47,426 bases of DNA. Origin: Microbotryum silenes-acaulis. Lineage: Eukaryota > Basidiomycota > Microbotryomycetes > Microbotryales > Microbotryaceae. Under the pieces are notes generated by a model. The model was given only the letters and a program-made list of their open reading frames with translations. It searched no databases and was not told the DNA's origin. The position numbers were made by a program, and so were the translations under genes. Shown here in pieces: positions 11,429 through 22,581 of this stretch (position 1 is the stretch's first letter; each line of letters begins with the position of its first letter). The stretch spans positions 1 to 47,426 of the forward strand of contig QPFY01000033.1 of assembly GCA_003665825.1 (NCBI GenBank), in the 5' to 3' direction.

Positions 11429-13666
11429 CCCCCCCCCCACGCGAACGCGAGGTAGACTTGAGCCGTGGGTGCCGCGTCCGGAGGCCTAGAGCATAGCAAT
11501 GTATACCAAAAATCTTGGGACCCAGCGCTTTGGTGAATAGGTCCGCAACCATGTCCGCTGTGCCAACGTGTGAGAGGGAGATATCGCCTCGGTTGACCAT
11601 GTCGCGGACAAAATGCTCGCGGAGGCGTATGTGTCGAGTGCCGGAGGTGCGAACGGGGTCGTGAGCGACGGCGGCCGCGGCCTCGTTGTCGGTGAAGATG
11701 TGAGCTGCATCGATCGGGCGAACGTGGAGCTCGGAGAGGAGTTGCGTAAGGTAAATCGCTTCCTTACCAGCGTGCGACAAGGCGAGGTATTCGGCATCAG
11801 TGGTGGAATCCGCCACCCGAGTCTGACGTTTCGATGACCAAGAGACGGCAGAGCCAGCCAAGTAAAAAACGAAGCCCATTGTGGAGATGGACGTGTCGAC
11901 GCAGGCACCCCAGTTCGCATCGGAATAACCGACCACACCCGTAACTTTGGCTGGACCGCGGGCGTAGAGTAGCTCATCGCGGTACGTGGCACGAAGGTAG
12001 CGAAGGACGTGTTTGACGGCAATCCAATGACGACGGCCAGGGTTGTTGGCGAACCGGGACAAGTACGAGACGGCGAAGGCAATGTCGGGTCGAGTGCCAA
12101 GGGAAATGTACAGGAGGGAGCCGATGGCTTGGAGGTACCACGATCGAATGCGCTCCGTTCCCTGACCCGGAACTGCTGTGAGCGAGAGGCCGGGCGTCAT
12201 TGGCACTGTAGCGCCGCGTGTCGTGGTGTCGAAGTGAAACCGGGCGAGCACGTCCATGATGTAGCGTTCCTGGGATAGGGCAATGGAGCCGTCGTCCAGG
12301 CGGCGGATTTGGATGCCGAGGATGTATTCCGCGGGGCCGAGCCTTTTGACGCCGTATCGCTGTTCAAGGCCGGAGATGACGCGTTCGATCTCATCGAGGG
12401 CGGGGCTGACAATGAGGAGATCGTCGACATACAAGGCGATATAATGGGGCCGTTGCTGATCATCAATGTGAGAGTAAATGCAGTGATCAGTGCCCGTTGC
12501 CTTGTACCCGAGACTCCTGAGTGATGTGTCAATGTGGCGATTCCAGATGCGACCGGCCTGCTTGAGACCGTAGATTGAGCGCCGCAGGCGGAGAACCTTA
12601 TCGCTCGGGAAGTCGAAACCTCGTGGCGTTGTCATCCAGATATCGTGATCGAGCTCGCCGTGGAGGTAAGCCTTGTCGATGTCGGCCTGATGAACGTGGT
12701 AACCGTTGGCAGCGGCGAGGGCAAGGAGGCAGCGAATGGAGGAGAAACGGGCAACGGGTGCGAAAGTCTCCGAGAAATCGATGCCGTCGCGTTGGCGGTT
12801 ACCTTGCGCTACAAGGCGTGCCTTCCGCCCTGTGACGTCACCGCGTGCATCGCGCTTGGTCTTCCAGACGAATTTGGAGGTGACGATAGTGGCGCCCGGC
12901 GGTACGGAGGATCGAGGCTCGATGGTGAACACCTTGAAGTCGTCGCGCATGGCGGTGAACTCGGCGGCGGCAGCCTGAGCCCAGATGTCGTGCTCGTCGC
13001 TGGACATTGCTTCACGCCAGGTCTGAGGGTCGCTAGTGATCGATTTGATGGGCTCGATGGCTTCGAGGGCGGGGTTGTCGTCTTCTGCGGCGATGAAGGC
13101 GCGGTGGTGGCGAGAGAGGAAATCGATCTCATCAGGGGAGTCGTCATCGGAGGGCTGTTCAGCGGGGGCCATGGCGGGTGCGGGCGTCACCAGGGTGTCG
13201 TCGTCGGATTGATGTACGTCCATCAGGTTGAGGCGAACCGCGGTGTTGGAGTTGAGGAGGTCAAGCGGGTCGTCCGAGTCATCGAGGGACGGTCCCCCGG
13301 CCGAGGATGTGGCGGGCGACGAAAGCGGGGCAAGCGACGGGGACGGCGAGGGGCTGGTATCTGTAGAATTAAGTAAGGATCCGCCAGTGTACCCTGGGGC
13401 CACGTCAACGGCGCTCATGGCAGAATCATCAAGAGAGGATGAGACGTCCATGTGCGCCGACCTTACTAGTGGGGTCCTCGTCTTGACGGCTGGGGCGGGC
13501 GTGTCGGCGGGAATGACGAACTGGCGTTCGGTGTCGTCCGCATCGACGGGCGTGTTGATTGGTAGACCGGGGAAGTCGTCGTCGAGGAAGGTGGCATTTC
13601 GGCCAATCACAACCTTGTTGGTAGAATGGTCGAAGAAACGGAAAGCCTTGGAGGCGAGGTCGTAAC
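11424..13666 (-). pseudogene. gag-pol: A3 gag-pol, 3' part (IN end, RT, RNase H), cut by B1
   Basis: This is the downstream half of A3 from about residue 750 (end of integrase) through linker, RT (YVDD kept) and RNase H. It ends at a TGA in the first bases of the LTR because the tract has ten G (tail of one V after GGG). It is open throughout and differs from A2 by D at residue 923. The 5' boundary is the B1 insertion point after GTAAC (13662-13666). It now lies downstream of B1's 3' LTR, whose promoter could in principle read into it. The 5' half is at 18883-21129. Confidence 0.9.
13662..13666. repeat. Left target-site duplication of B1 (GTAAC)
   Basis: GTAAC precedes the LTR end TATTCG here and recurs at 18883-18887 after CCTCACA. 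Uninterrupted A copies have a single GTAAC at this place. Confidence 0.95.
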
Positions 13667-13989
13667 TATTCGATCAACTCTACTACGTCAGCGATGTAGT
13701 TATAGCCAAGAGTGATCATTTCAACATACCTATTCGATCAACTCTACTACGTCAGCGATGTAGTTATAGCCAAGAGTGATGAATAGGAATCTAACAGTAA
13801 GGGAGCCGCGCGCCCCAAGTCCTCAGCCAGCGAGCCTCGGGGCTGAGCCAATGTGCCAGGCTCGCTGCGCGCGCCTAAGTCCTGGGCCGATGCGCCCGGC
13901 TCGCTCCGCGCGCCTAACTCCTGGGCCGATGCGCCCGGCTCGCTCCGCGCGCCTAAGTCCTGACCCGAGCGGAGAGTGGATTCCTCACA
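13667..13989 (-). repeat. B1 3' LTR (323 bp)
   Basis: Contains 54-bp promoter-like units at 13667 and 13731 (64-bp period) and three GC-rich units. It is followed by G9 at 13990-13998. Confidence 0.93.
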
Positions 13990-16900
13990 CCCCCCCCCAC
14001 GCGAACGCGAGGTAGACTTGAGCCGTGGGTGCCGCGTCCGGAGGCCTAGAGCATAGCAATGTATACCAAAAATCTTGGGACCCAGCGCTTTGGTGAATAG
14101 GTCCGCAACCATGTCCGCTGTGCCAACGTGTGAGAGGGAGATATCGCCTCGGTTGACCATGTCGCGGACAAAATGCTCGCGGAGGCGTATGTGTCGAGTG
14201 CCGGAGGTGCGAACGGGGTCGTGAGCGACGGCGGCCGCGGCCTCGTTGTCGGTGAAGATGTGAGCTGCATCGATCGGGCGAACGTGGAGCTCGGAGAGGA
14301 GTTGCGTAAGGTAAATCGCTTCCTTACCAGCGTGCGACAAGGCGAGGTATTCGGCATCAGTGGTGGAATCCGCCACCCGAGTCTGACGCTTCGATGACCA
14401 AGAGACGGCGGAGCCGGCCAAGTAAAAGACGAAGCCCATTGTGGAGATGGACGTGTCGACGCAGGCACCCCAGTTCGCATCGGAATACCCAACCACACCC
14501 GTAACTTTGGCTGGACCGCGGGCGTAGAGTAGCTCATCGCGGTACGTGGCGCGAAGGTAGCGAAGGACGTGTTTGACGGCAATCCAATGACGGCGGCCAG
14601 GGTTGTTGGCGAACCGGGACAAGTACGAGACGGCGAAGGCAATGTCGGGTCGAGTGCCAAGGGAAATGTACAGGAGGGAGCCAATGGCTTGTAGGTACCA
14701 CGATCGAATGCGCTCCGTTCCTTGACCCGGAACTGCCGTGAGCGAGAGGCCGGGCGTCATTGGCACCGTAGCGCCGCGTGTCGTGGTGTCGAAGTGAAAC
14801 CGGGCGAGCACGTCCATGATGTAGCGTTCCTGGGATAGGGCAATGGAGCCGTCGTCCAGGCGGCGGATTTGGATGCCGAGGATGTATTCCGCGGGGCCGA
14901 GTCGTTTGACGCCGTATCGTTGTTCGAGGCCGGAGATGACGCGTTCGATCTCGTCGAGGGCGGGGCTGACAATGAGGAGATCGTCGACATACAAGGCGAT
15001 ATAATGGGGCCGTTGCTGATCATCAATGTGAGAGTAAATGCAGTGATCAGTGCCCGTTGCCTTGTACCCGAGACTCCTGAGTGATGTGTCAATGTGGCGA
15101 TTCCAGATGCGACCGGCCTGCTTGAGACCGTAGATTGAGCGCCGCAGGCGGAGAATCTTATCACTTGGGAAGTCGAAACCTCGTGGCGTCGTCATCCAGA
15201 TATCGTGATCGAGCTCGCCGTGGAGGTAAGCCTTGTCGATGTCGGCCTGATGAACGTGGTAACCATTGGCAGCGGCGAGGGCAAGGAGGCAGCGAATGGA
15301 GGAGAACCGGGCGACGGGTGCGAAAGTCTCCGAGAAGTCGATGCCGTCGCGTTGTCGGTTACCTTGCGCTACGAGACGTGCCTTGTGCCCCGTGACTTCG
15401 CCGCGTGCGTCGCGTTTGGTCTTCCAGACGAACTTGGAGGTGACGATAGTGGCGCCCGGTGGTACGGAGGATCGAGGCTCGATGGTGAACACCTTGAAGT
15501 CGTCGCGCATGGCGGTGAACTCGGCGGCGGCAGCCTGAGCCCAGATGTCGTGCTCGTCGCTGGACATTGCTTCGCGCCAGGTCTGAGGATCGCTAGTAAT
15601 CGACTTGACGGGCTCGATGGCGTCGAGGGTGGGGTCGTCGTCGTCTGTGGCGATGAAGGCGCGGTGGTGGCGAGAGAGGAAATCGATCTCATCAGGGGAG
15701 TCGTCATCGGAGGGCTGTTCAGCGGGGGCAATGGCGGGTGCGGGCGTCACCAGGGTGTCGTCGTCGGATCGATGTACGTCCATCAGGTTGAGGCGAACCG
15801 CGGTGTTGGAGTTGAGGAGGTCAAGCGGGTCGTCCGAGTCATCGAGGGACGGTCCTCCGGCCGAGGACGTGGCGGGCGACGAAAGCGGGACAAGCGACGG
15901 GGACGGCGAGGGGCTGATATCTGTAGAATTAAGTAAGGATCCGCCAGTGTACCCTGGGGCCACGTCAACGGCGCTCATGGCAGAATCATCAAGAGAGGAT
16001 GAGACGTCCATGTGCGCCGACCTTACTAGTGGGGTCCTCGTCTTGACGGCGGGGGCGGGCGTGTCGGCGGGAATGACGAACTGGCGTTCGGTGTTGTCCA
16101 CATCGACGGGCGTGTTGATTGGGAGGCCGGGGAAGTCGTCGTCGAGGAAGGTGGCATTTCGGCCAATCACAACCTTGTTGGTATAATGGTCGAAGAAACG
16201 GAAAGCCTTGGAGGCGAGGTCGTAACCGGTGAAGATCACGCGCGCGGCCTTGGGGTCGAGCTTGCTGCGAAGGTCCGGCGCGACCGTGAGCCAGGCCGCG
16301 CAGCCGAACGGGTGGAGGGCGGTGGTGGTGGTGCGTCGGCCGTTCCAAACGGATTCTGGAGTCTGTTTGGCCAAAGCTGAGTGTGAGCACCTGTTTTTGC
16401 AATAAACGAAGTACGCAGCCGCTTCATCCCAAAAGGTGGCCGGCAGATGGGAGTCAGCAAGGAGGGCGAGGATGCCCTCGACAATGGAGAGATTGACACG
16501 TTCGGCACGACCGTTTTGCTGAGGTGTGTAGGGGATAGAGTATTGACGACGAATGCCCCTGGACTTGCAGAACTCCGTGAATGCGTTCGATCGGTACTCC
16601 CCGCCGTTGTCAGTGCGAAGGGTTTTTAAACGCGCGTTCGTCTCTAACTCCACTTCGGCGAGCCAAGTCTGGAAGGTCGGGAAGACGTCGCTTTTGTGAT
16701 CGATCGCGTATGCCCAGAGTTTGCGAGAGTGGTCGTCAAGAAATGTGACAAGGTAGCGCTTCCCGGTCAAGGACGGAGTGGGGAACGAAAGGACATCGCT
16801 GTGCACGAGGCCGAGTCTCTCGGGGGAATGCGACTCAGAGTCGGGAAAAGGAAGACGGTGGCCTTTGGAACCAAGGCAAGCATTGCAAACAAACTCCTCT

Positions 16901-18465
16901 ACGTCTTTGTCACTGTACCCGGCCCCAAACCCGTCCAGCAAACCTGCGGCGATCATCTTCTGTATAGAGGATGGGGCAAGATGGCCGAGGCAGCGGTGAA
17001 GGGTAAGCAGGGGCACGGTAGACTCAGAACGCGAGAGAAGGGCAAGCTGCTGACACTTGGTGTGATCCGCGTCCAAAAGGTAGAGACCGTCGTTAACCCT
17101 GGTACCGTGAGCAATGGCCTGGCCGTCCTTGGCGATGTCGATGCCGTCGCTGGTGAAGGCGAGTCGAACGCGGTCGGTGTCGCAGAGGCGAGAAACAGAG
17201 AGGAGGTTGACGTGGAGGCCCGGCGTGTGCAGAACGCCACGCAGCGTGATCGGATGTCCGGTCTTGGCAACGAACGCTACGTCCCCCATACCAATGGCCG
17301 TGATACCGCCGGCGATGCCGCCGATCTTGGTGTGCGCCGTCTGGCGATAAGCCGTGAATAGAGAGCGATCGGCGACCATGTGTGCCGTGGCGCCCGAGTC
17401 GACTACAAAGGCGTCAGTCGGGAGTTGCCGGCGAGCGAACAGGCAGGAGGCGAAATAGCCGATGTTAGGCTGTTGAGCGGCGGGGAGAGACGTGTCGTCC
17501 TGGTTGTCGTCGCCGGTGTGTTTCTGTTCGCCCCGGTGCTTGCAGTCGAGGGCCCAGTGACCTTTCTTGTGGCAGCGGCGGCAGGGGCCGGCGGGCGGGT
17601 GTGTCGCCCGTGAGGTGCAGTCGCGCAGACGGTGGCCGGGGGCGCGGCAGGCGGGACAAGGGGAGGCGGTGGCGAGCATGGCCGAGTGCGATGACGAGAG
17701 TCCCGCCGAGCGAAGCTGGATGCGAATGCGATCCGTCAGCGTCGTGAGTTCCGGGAGGTCGCGTTGGTTGCGCTGCTCGTCCGTGAACGTGAGTCGGAAG
17801 CTGTCGAGGCAGGGTGGGACCATGGCGAGCACGTGAGTGGCGAGCACGTCGTTGAGCGAGGTTTTGGCGTCGCGGATTTCCTGCGCGATCGACATGTATT
17901 CACGGAGCCACGTGTCGTACGCCTCGACGGAGGCAGGCATCTTCCTGAAGTCCCAAAGGCGGGCGAACAACTCGAGGGTACGAGTGGCGTCGTCCGGTGC
18001 GAAACGAGCCTTGAGTGCGGCGAAGATGCGTGGTGCCGACAGGTCGTCGCTGGGGATGGTGTCGAGGGTGGCTGAGACGTCGGCTGAGTCGATCGAGCCA
18101 ACGATGATTTCACGCGCGGCGTCGTCACGGGCGGCAAGCTGGTCGGCCGTCCACGTCGGGGGAATGACACCGTCAAGAACGTAACCACGGGCTTGATTTG
18201 GAAGCGCGAGACGGAGTTGACGTAACCAGTTTGTAAACGACTTAGGGCCGTCAAGGCGAGCGTGCTTGGGGAACACGACTTTTGATGCGGTGGCGGTGTT
18301 TGCCTGCGTGGCAGTGACGGGCGGGGAGGCGGCGGCGGCGGCAGGGGGCTGTGAGGCCTGTAGAGCGGCAAGCTGTGCCTGTAGCGTGGCGATTTGCACG
18401 CTGATCGAAGGGTCAGGGGAGCTGATGTCCCTGGGGGGCGAAGGCGGGGCGGGGGAGCTGTCCAT
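13747..18465 (-). CDS. gag-pol: B1 Gag-Pol polyprotein, intact, 1572 aa with LTR-encoded tail
   Basis: It has the same domain order as A2, with numbering one residue lower after about residue 50 because the N-terminal Ala/Pro tract is one shorter. Catalytic residues are all kept: DSGAT at 356-360, D557/D619/E655, YVDD at 1159-1162. It differs from A2 at about 31 positions, all before residue about 1105; the last 390 core residues are identical. The G9 tract keeps the frame open into the 3' LTR. This adds 80 residues, with three GARSEPG repeats and a Leu-rich end, and stops inside the first promoter-like unit. The ATG at 18465 is chosen because it follows a 94-nt leader after the primer site and matches the other copies. 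Whether the tail is present in mature RNase H is unknown. Confidence 0.94.
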   Translation of the reverse strand: MDSSPAPPSPPRDISSPDPSISVQIATLQAQLAALQASQPPAAAAASPPVTATQANTATASKVVFPKHARLDGPKSFTNWLRQLRLALPNQARGYVLDGVIPPTWTADQLAARDDAAREIIVGSIDSADVSATLDTIPSDDLSAPRIFAALKARFAPDDATRTLELFARLWDFRKMPASVEAYDTWLREYMSIAQEIRDAKTSLNDVLATHVLAMVPPCLDSFRLTFTDEQRNQRDLPELTTLTDRIRIQLRSAGLSSSHSAMLATASPCPACRAPGHRLRDCTSRATHPPAGPCRRCHKKGHWALDCKHRGEQKHTGDDNQDDTSLPAAQQPNIGYFASCLFARRQLPTDAFVVDSGATAHMVADRSLFTAYRQTAHTKIGGIAGGITAIGMGDVAFVAKTGHPITLRGVLHTPGLHVNLLSVSRLCDTDRVRLAFTSDGIDIAKDGQAIAHGTRVNDGLYLLDADHTKCQQLALLSRSESTVPLLTLHRCLGHLAPSSIQKMIAAGLLDGFGAGYSDKDVEEFVCNACLGSKGHRLPFPDSESHSPERLGLVHSDVLSFPTPSLTGKRYLVTFLDDHSRKLWAYAIDHKSDVFPTFQTWLAEVELETNARLKTLRTDNGGEYRSNAFTEFCKSRGIRRQYSIPYTPQQNGRAERVNLSIVEGILALLADSHLPATFWDEAAAYFVYCKNRCSHSALAKQTPESVWNGRRTTTTALHPFGCAAWLTVAPDLRSKLDPKAARVIFTGYDLASKAFRFFDHYTNKVVIGRNATFLDDDFPGLPINTPVDVDNTERQFVIPADTPAPAVKTRTPLVRSAHMDVSSSLDDSAMSAVDVAPGYTGGSLLNSTDISPSPSPSLVPLSSPATSSAGGPSLDDSDDPLDLLNSNTAVRLNLMDVHRSDDDTLVTPAPAIAPAEQPSDDDSPDEIDFLSRHHRAFIATDDDDPTLDAIEPVKSITSDPQTWREAMSSDEHDIWAQAAAAEFTAMRDDFKVFTIEPRSSVPPGATIVTSKFVWKTKRDARGEVTGHKARLVAQGNRQRDGIDFSETFAPVARFSSIRCLLALAAANGYHVHQADIDKAYLHGELDHDIWMTTPRGFDFPSDKILRLRRSIYGLKQAGRIWNRHIDTSLRSLGYKATGTDHCIYSHIDDQQRPHYIALYVDDLLIVSPALDEIERVISGLEQRYGVKRLGPAEYILGIQIRRLDDGSIALSQERYIMDVLARFHFDTTTRGATVPMTPGLSLTAVPGQGTERIRSWYLQAIGSLLYISLGTRPDIAFAVSYLSRFANNPGRRHWIAVKHVLRYLRATYRDELLYARGPAKVTGVVGYSDANWGACVDTSISTMGFVFYLAGSAVSWSSKRQTRVADSTTDAEYLALSHAGKEAIYLTQLLSELHVRPIDAAHIFTDNEAAAAVAHDPVRTSGTRHIRLREHFVRDMVNRGDISLSHVGTADMVADLFTKALGPKIFGIHCYALGLRTRHPRLKSTSRSRGGGCEESTLRSGQDLGARSEPGASAQELGARSEPGASAQDLGARSEPGTLAQPRGSLAEDLGRAAPLLLDSYSSLLAITTSLT

Positions 18466-18559
18466 GCTGCGATGGTGCGATGGGCTGGGGCGGCTCGAGT
18501 GGCTGGGCTCGAGGGAAAAATTTCAAGCGGCGGGGCTGGTAGCTCGTGGGCTTATAACC

Positions 18560-18882
18560 TATTCGATCAACTCTACTACGTCAGCGATGTAGTTATAGCC
18601 AAGAGTGATCATTTCAACATACCTATTCGATCAACTCTACTACGTCAGCGATGTAGTTATAGCCAAGAGTGATGAATAGGAATCTAACAGTAAGGGAGCC
18701 GCGCGCCCCAAGTCCTCAGCCAGCGAGCCTCGGGGCTGAGCCAATGTGCCAGGCTCGCTGCGCGCGCCTAAGTCCTGGGCCGATGCGCCCGGCTCGCTCC
18801 GCGCGCCTAACTCCTGGGCCGATGCGCCCGGCTCGCTCCGCGCGCCTAAGTCCTGACCCGAGCGGAGAGTGGATTCCTCACA
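18560..18882 (-). repeat. B1 5' LTR (323 bp)
   Basis: It matches the 3' LTR of B1 by eye over its whole length, including the 64-bp period and CTAACTCC mark. The primer site follows at 18538-18559. Confidence 0.93.
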
Positions 18883-18887
18883 GTAAC
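18883..18887. repeat. Right target-site duplication of B1 (GTAAC)
   Basis: Follows CCTCACA and continues as CGGTGAAG, the expected A3 sequence. Confidence 0.95.
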
Positions 18888-21129
18888 CGGTGAAGATCAC
18901 GCGCGCGGCCTTGGGGTCGAGCTTGCTGCGAAGGTTCGGCGCGACCGTGAGCCAGGCCGCGCAGCCGAACGGGTGGAGGGCGGTGGCGGTGGTGCGTTGG
19001 CCGTTCCAAACGGATTCTGGAGTCTGTTTGGCCAAAGCTGAGTGTGAGCACCTGTTTTTGCAATAAACGAAGTATGCAGCCGCTTCATCCCAAAAGGTGG
19101 CCGGCAGATGGGAGTCAGCAAGGAGGGCAAGGACGCCCTCGACGATGGAGAGATTGACACGTTCGGCACGACCGTTTTGCTGAGGTGTGTAGGGGATAGA
19201 ATATTGACGACGAATACCCCTGGACTTGCAGAACTCCGTGAATGCGTTCGATTGGTACTCCCCGCCGTTGTCGGTGCGAAGGGTTTTTAAACGCTCGTTC
19301 GTCTCTAACTCCACTTCGGCGAGCCAAGTCTGGAAGGTCGGGAAGACGTCGCTTTTGTGATCGATCGCGTATGCCCAGAGTTTGCGAGAGTGGTCGTCAA
19401 GAAATGTGACAAGGTAGCGCTTCCCGGTCAAGGACGGAGTGGGGAACGAAAGGACATCGCTGTGCACGAGGCCGAGTCTTTCGGGGGAATGCGACTCAGA
19501 GTCGGGAAAAGGAAGACGGTGGCCTTTGGAACCAAGGCAAGCATTGCAAACAAACTCCTCTACGTCTTTGTCACTGTACCCGGCCCCAAACCCGTCCAGC
19601 AAACCTGCGGCGATCATCTTCTGTATAGAGGATGGGGCAAGATGGCCGAGGCAGCGGTGAAGGGTAAGCAGGGGCACGGTCGACTCAGAACGCGAGAGAA
19701 AGGCAAGCTGCTGACACTTGGTGTGGTCCGCGTCCAAAAGGTAGAGACCGTCGTTAACCCTGGTACCGTGAGCAATGGCCTGGCCGTCCTTGGCGATGTC
19801 GATGCCGTCGCTGGTGAAGGCGAGTCGAACGCGGTCGGTGTCGCAGAGGCGAGAGACGGAGAGGAGGTTGACGTGGAGGCCCGGCGTGTGCAGAACGCCA
19901 CGCAGCGTGATCGGATGTCCGGTCTTGGCAACGAACGCTACGTCCCCCATGCCGATGGCCGTGATACCGCCGGCAATGCCGCCGATCTTGGTGTGCGCCG
20001 TCTGGCGATAAGCCGTGAATAGAGAACGATCGGCGACCATGTGTGCCGTGGCGCCCGAGTCGACTACAAAGGCATCAGTCGGGAGTTGCCGGCGAGCGAA
20101 CAGGCAGGAGGCGAAATAGCCGACGTTAGGCTGTTGAGCGGCGGGGAGAGACATGTCGTCCTGGTTGTCGTCGCCGGTGTGTTTTTGTTCGCCCCGGTGC
20201 TTGCAGTCGAGGGCCCAGTGCCCTTTCTTGTGGCAGCGGCGGCAGGGGCCGGCGGGCGGGTGTTTCGCCCGTGAGGTGCAGTCGCGCAGGCGGTGGCCGG
20301 GGGCGCGGCAGGCGGGACAAGGGGAGGCGGTGGCGAGCATGGCCGAGTGTGATGACGAGAGTCCCGCCGAGCGAAGCTGGATGCGAATGCGATCCGTCAG
20401 CGTCGTGAGTTCCGGGAGGTCGCGTTGGTTGCGCTGCTCGTCCGTGAATGTGAGGCGGAAGCTGTCGAGGCAAGGTGGGACCATGGCGAGCACGTGAGTG
20501 GCGAGCACGTCGTTGAGCGAGGTTTTGGCGTCGCGGATTTCCTGCGCGATCGACATGTATTCGCGGAGCCAGGTGTCGTACGCCTCGACGGAGGCAGGCA
20601 TCTTCCTGAAATCCCAAAGGCGGGCGAACAACTCGAGGGTGCGAGTGGCGTCGTCCGGTGCGAAACGAGCCTTGAGTGCGGCGAAGATGCGTGGTGCCGA
20701 CAGGTCGTCGCTGGGGATGGTGTCGAGGGTGGCTGAGACGTCGGCGGAGTCGATCGAGCCAACGATGATTTCCCGCGCGGCGTCGTCACGGGCGGCAAGC
20801 TGGTCAGCCGTCCATGTCGGGGGGATGACACCGTCAAGAACGTAACCACGGACTTGATTTGGAAGCGCGAGACGGAGTTGACGTAACCAGTTCGTAAACG
20901 ACTTAGGCCCGTCAAGACGAGCGTGCTTGGGGAACACGACTTTTGATGCGGTGGCGGTGTTTGCCTGCGTGGCAGTGACGGGCGGGGTGGCGGCGGCGGC
21001 GGCGGCAGGGGGCGGTGAGGCCTGTAGAGCGGCAAGCTGTGCCTGTAGCGTGGCGATTTGCACGCTGATCGAAGGGTCAGGGGAGCTGGTGTCCCTGGGA
21101 GGCGAGGGCGGGGCGGGGGAGCTGTCCAT
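18883..21129 (-). pseudogene. gag-pol: A3 gag-pol, 5' part (Gag, protease, integrase), cut by B1
   Basis: The ATG at 21129 opens Gag, both CCHC knuckles, the DSGAT protease and the complete D,D,E integrase core, up to residue 749 (FTGY). The reading frame then runs on into the B1 5' LTR without a stop and ends at 18640. The full open frame is thus 829 residues, the last 80 of them LTR-encoded. RT and RNase H are missing from this half. If expressed from L4 it would give a Gag-PR-IN protein with an LTR tail. Its remainder is at 11424-13666. Confidence 0.9.
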
Positions 21130-21221
21130 GCTGCGATGGTGCGATGGGCTGGGGCGGCTCGAGTGGCTGGGCTCGAGGGAAAATGCAAGCGGCGGGGCTG
21201 GTAGCTCGTGGGCTTATAACC

Positions 21222-21576
21222 TATTCGATCAACTCTACTACGTCAGCGATGTAGTTATAGCCAAGAGTGATGAATCTCATTTCAACATACCTATTCGATC
21301 AACTCTACTACGTCAGCGATGTAGTTATAGCCAAGAGTGATGAATAGGAAGCTAACAGTAAGGGAGCCGCGCGCCCCAAGTCCTCAGCCAGGGAGCCTCG
21401 GGGCTGAGCCAATGTGCCAGGCTCGCTGCGCGCGCCTAAGTCCCAGGCTCGCTCCGCGCGCCCAAGTCCTGGGCCGATGTGCCCGGCTCGCTCCGCGCGC
21501 CTAAGTCCTGAGCCGATGCGCCCGGCTCGCTCCGCGCGCCTAAGTCCTGACCCGAGCGGAGAGTGGATTCCTCACA
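21222..21576 (-). repeat. L4, shared LTR between A3 (5') and A4 (3'), 355 bp long form
   Basis: It has the same length and arrangement as L2. It is followed by G9 (21577-21585), which opens the frame from A4 into this LTR. Confidence 0.92.
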
Positions 21577-22252
21577 CCCCCCCCCACGCGAACGCGAGGT
21601 AGACTTGAGCCGTGGGTGCCGCGTCCGGAGGCCTAGAGCATAGCAATGTATACCAAAAATCTTGGGACCCAGCGCTTTGGTGAATAGGTCCGCAACCATG
21701 TCCGCTGTGCCAACGTGTGAGAGGGAGATATCGCCTCGGTTGACCATGTCGCGGACAAAATGCTCGCGGAGGCGTATGTGTCGAGTGCCGGAGGTGCGAA
21801 CGGGGTCGTGAGCGACGGCGGCCGCGGCCTCGTTGTCGGTGAAGATGTGAGCTGCATCGATCGGGCGAACGTGGAGCTCGGAGAGGAGTTGCGTAAGGTA
21901 AATCGCTTCCTTACCAGCGTGCGACAAGGCGAGGTATTCGGCATCAGTGGTGGAATCCGCCACCCGAGTCTGACGTTTCGATGACCAAGAGACGGCAGAG
22001 CCAGCCAAGTAAAAAACGAAGCCCATTGTGGAGATGGACGTGTCGACGCAGGCACCCCAGTTCGCATCGGAATAACCGACCACACCCGTAACTTTGGCTG
22101 GACCGCGGGCGTAGAGTAGCTCATCGCGGTACGTGGCACGAAGGTAGCGAAGGACGTGTTTGACGGCAATCCAATGACGACGGCCAGGGTTGTTGGCGAA
22201 CCGGGACAAGTACGAGACGGCGAAGGCAATGTCGGGTCGAGTGCCAAGGGAA
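21436..22252 (-). pseudogene. gag-pol: A4 gag-pol, 3' part (RNase H), cut by B2
   Basis: It covers residues from about 1271 to the end, including the RNase H residues D1330, E1373 and D1407. G9 lets it read 46 residues into L4. The frame is also open upstream into the B2 3' LTR as far as an ATG at 22311. The whole open frame is therefore 291 residues, with 20 LTR-derived residues at the start. The upstream half is at 27481-31288. Confidence 0.88.
22248..22252. repeat. Left target-site duplication of B2 (GGGAA)
   Basis: GGGAA precedes TATTCG and is repeated at 27481-27485. Confidence 0.95.
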
Positions 22253-22581
22253 TATTCGATCAACTCTACTACGTCAGCGATGTAGTTATAGCCAAGAGTG
22301 ATCAATATCATTTCAACATACCTATTCGATCAACTCTACTACGTCAGCGATGTAGTTATAGCCAAGAGTGATGAATAGGAATCTAACAGTAAGGGAGCCG
22401 CGCGCCCCAAGTCCTCAGCCAGCGAGCCTCGGGGCTGAGCCAATGTGCCAGGCTCGCTGCGCGCGCCTAAGTCCTGGGCCGATGCGCCCGGCTCGCTCCG
22501 CGCGCCTAAGTCCTGGGCCGATGCGCCCGGCTCGCTCCGCGCGCCTAAGTCCTGACCCGAGCGGAGAGTGGATTCCTCACA
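22253..22581 (-). repeat. B2 3' LTR (329 bp)
   Basis: Two 54-bp promoter-like units with 70-bp period; G9 tract follows at 22582-22590. Confidence 0.93.

Larger units (their letters stand above)
13667..18882 (-). mobile_element. B1, complete copia-B element nested in A3
   Basis: The element is 5216 bp, with two 323-bp LTRs that look identical by eye and a 4570-bp internal region. Exact 5-bp target duplications flank it. It inserted at codon 749/750 of A3 in the same orientation. Both LTRs share private marks (spacer CATTTC with 64-bp period; CTAACTCC in a GC-rich unit), so they derive from one recent transposition. Confidence 0.95.

Noticed and set aside
11215..11496. Pro/Arg-rich open frames opposite the LTR, starting near MNR
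   Set aside because: They are the antisense of the 39-bp repeats and run into antisense pol. The repeated peptide is a consequence of a 39-bp period, with no independent support.
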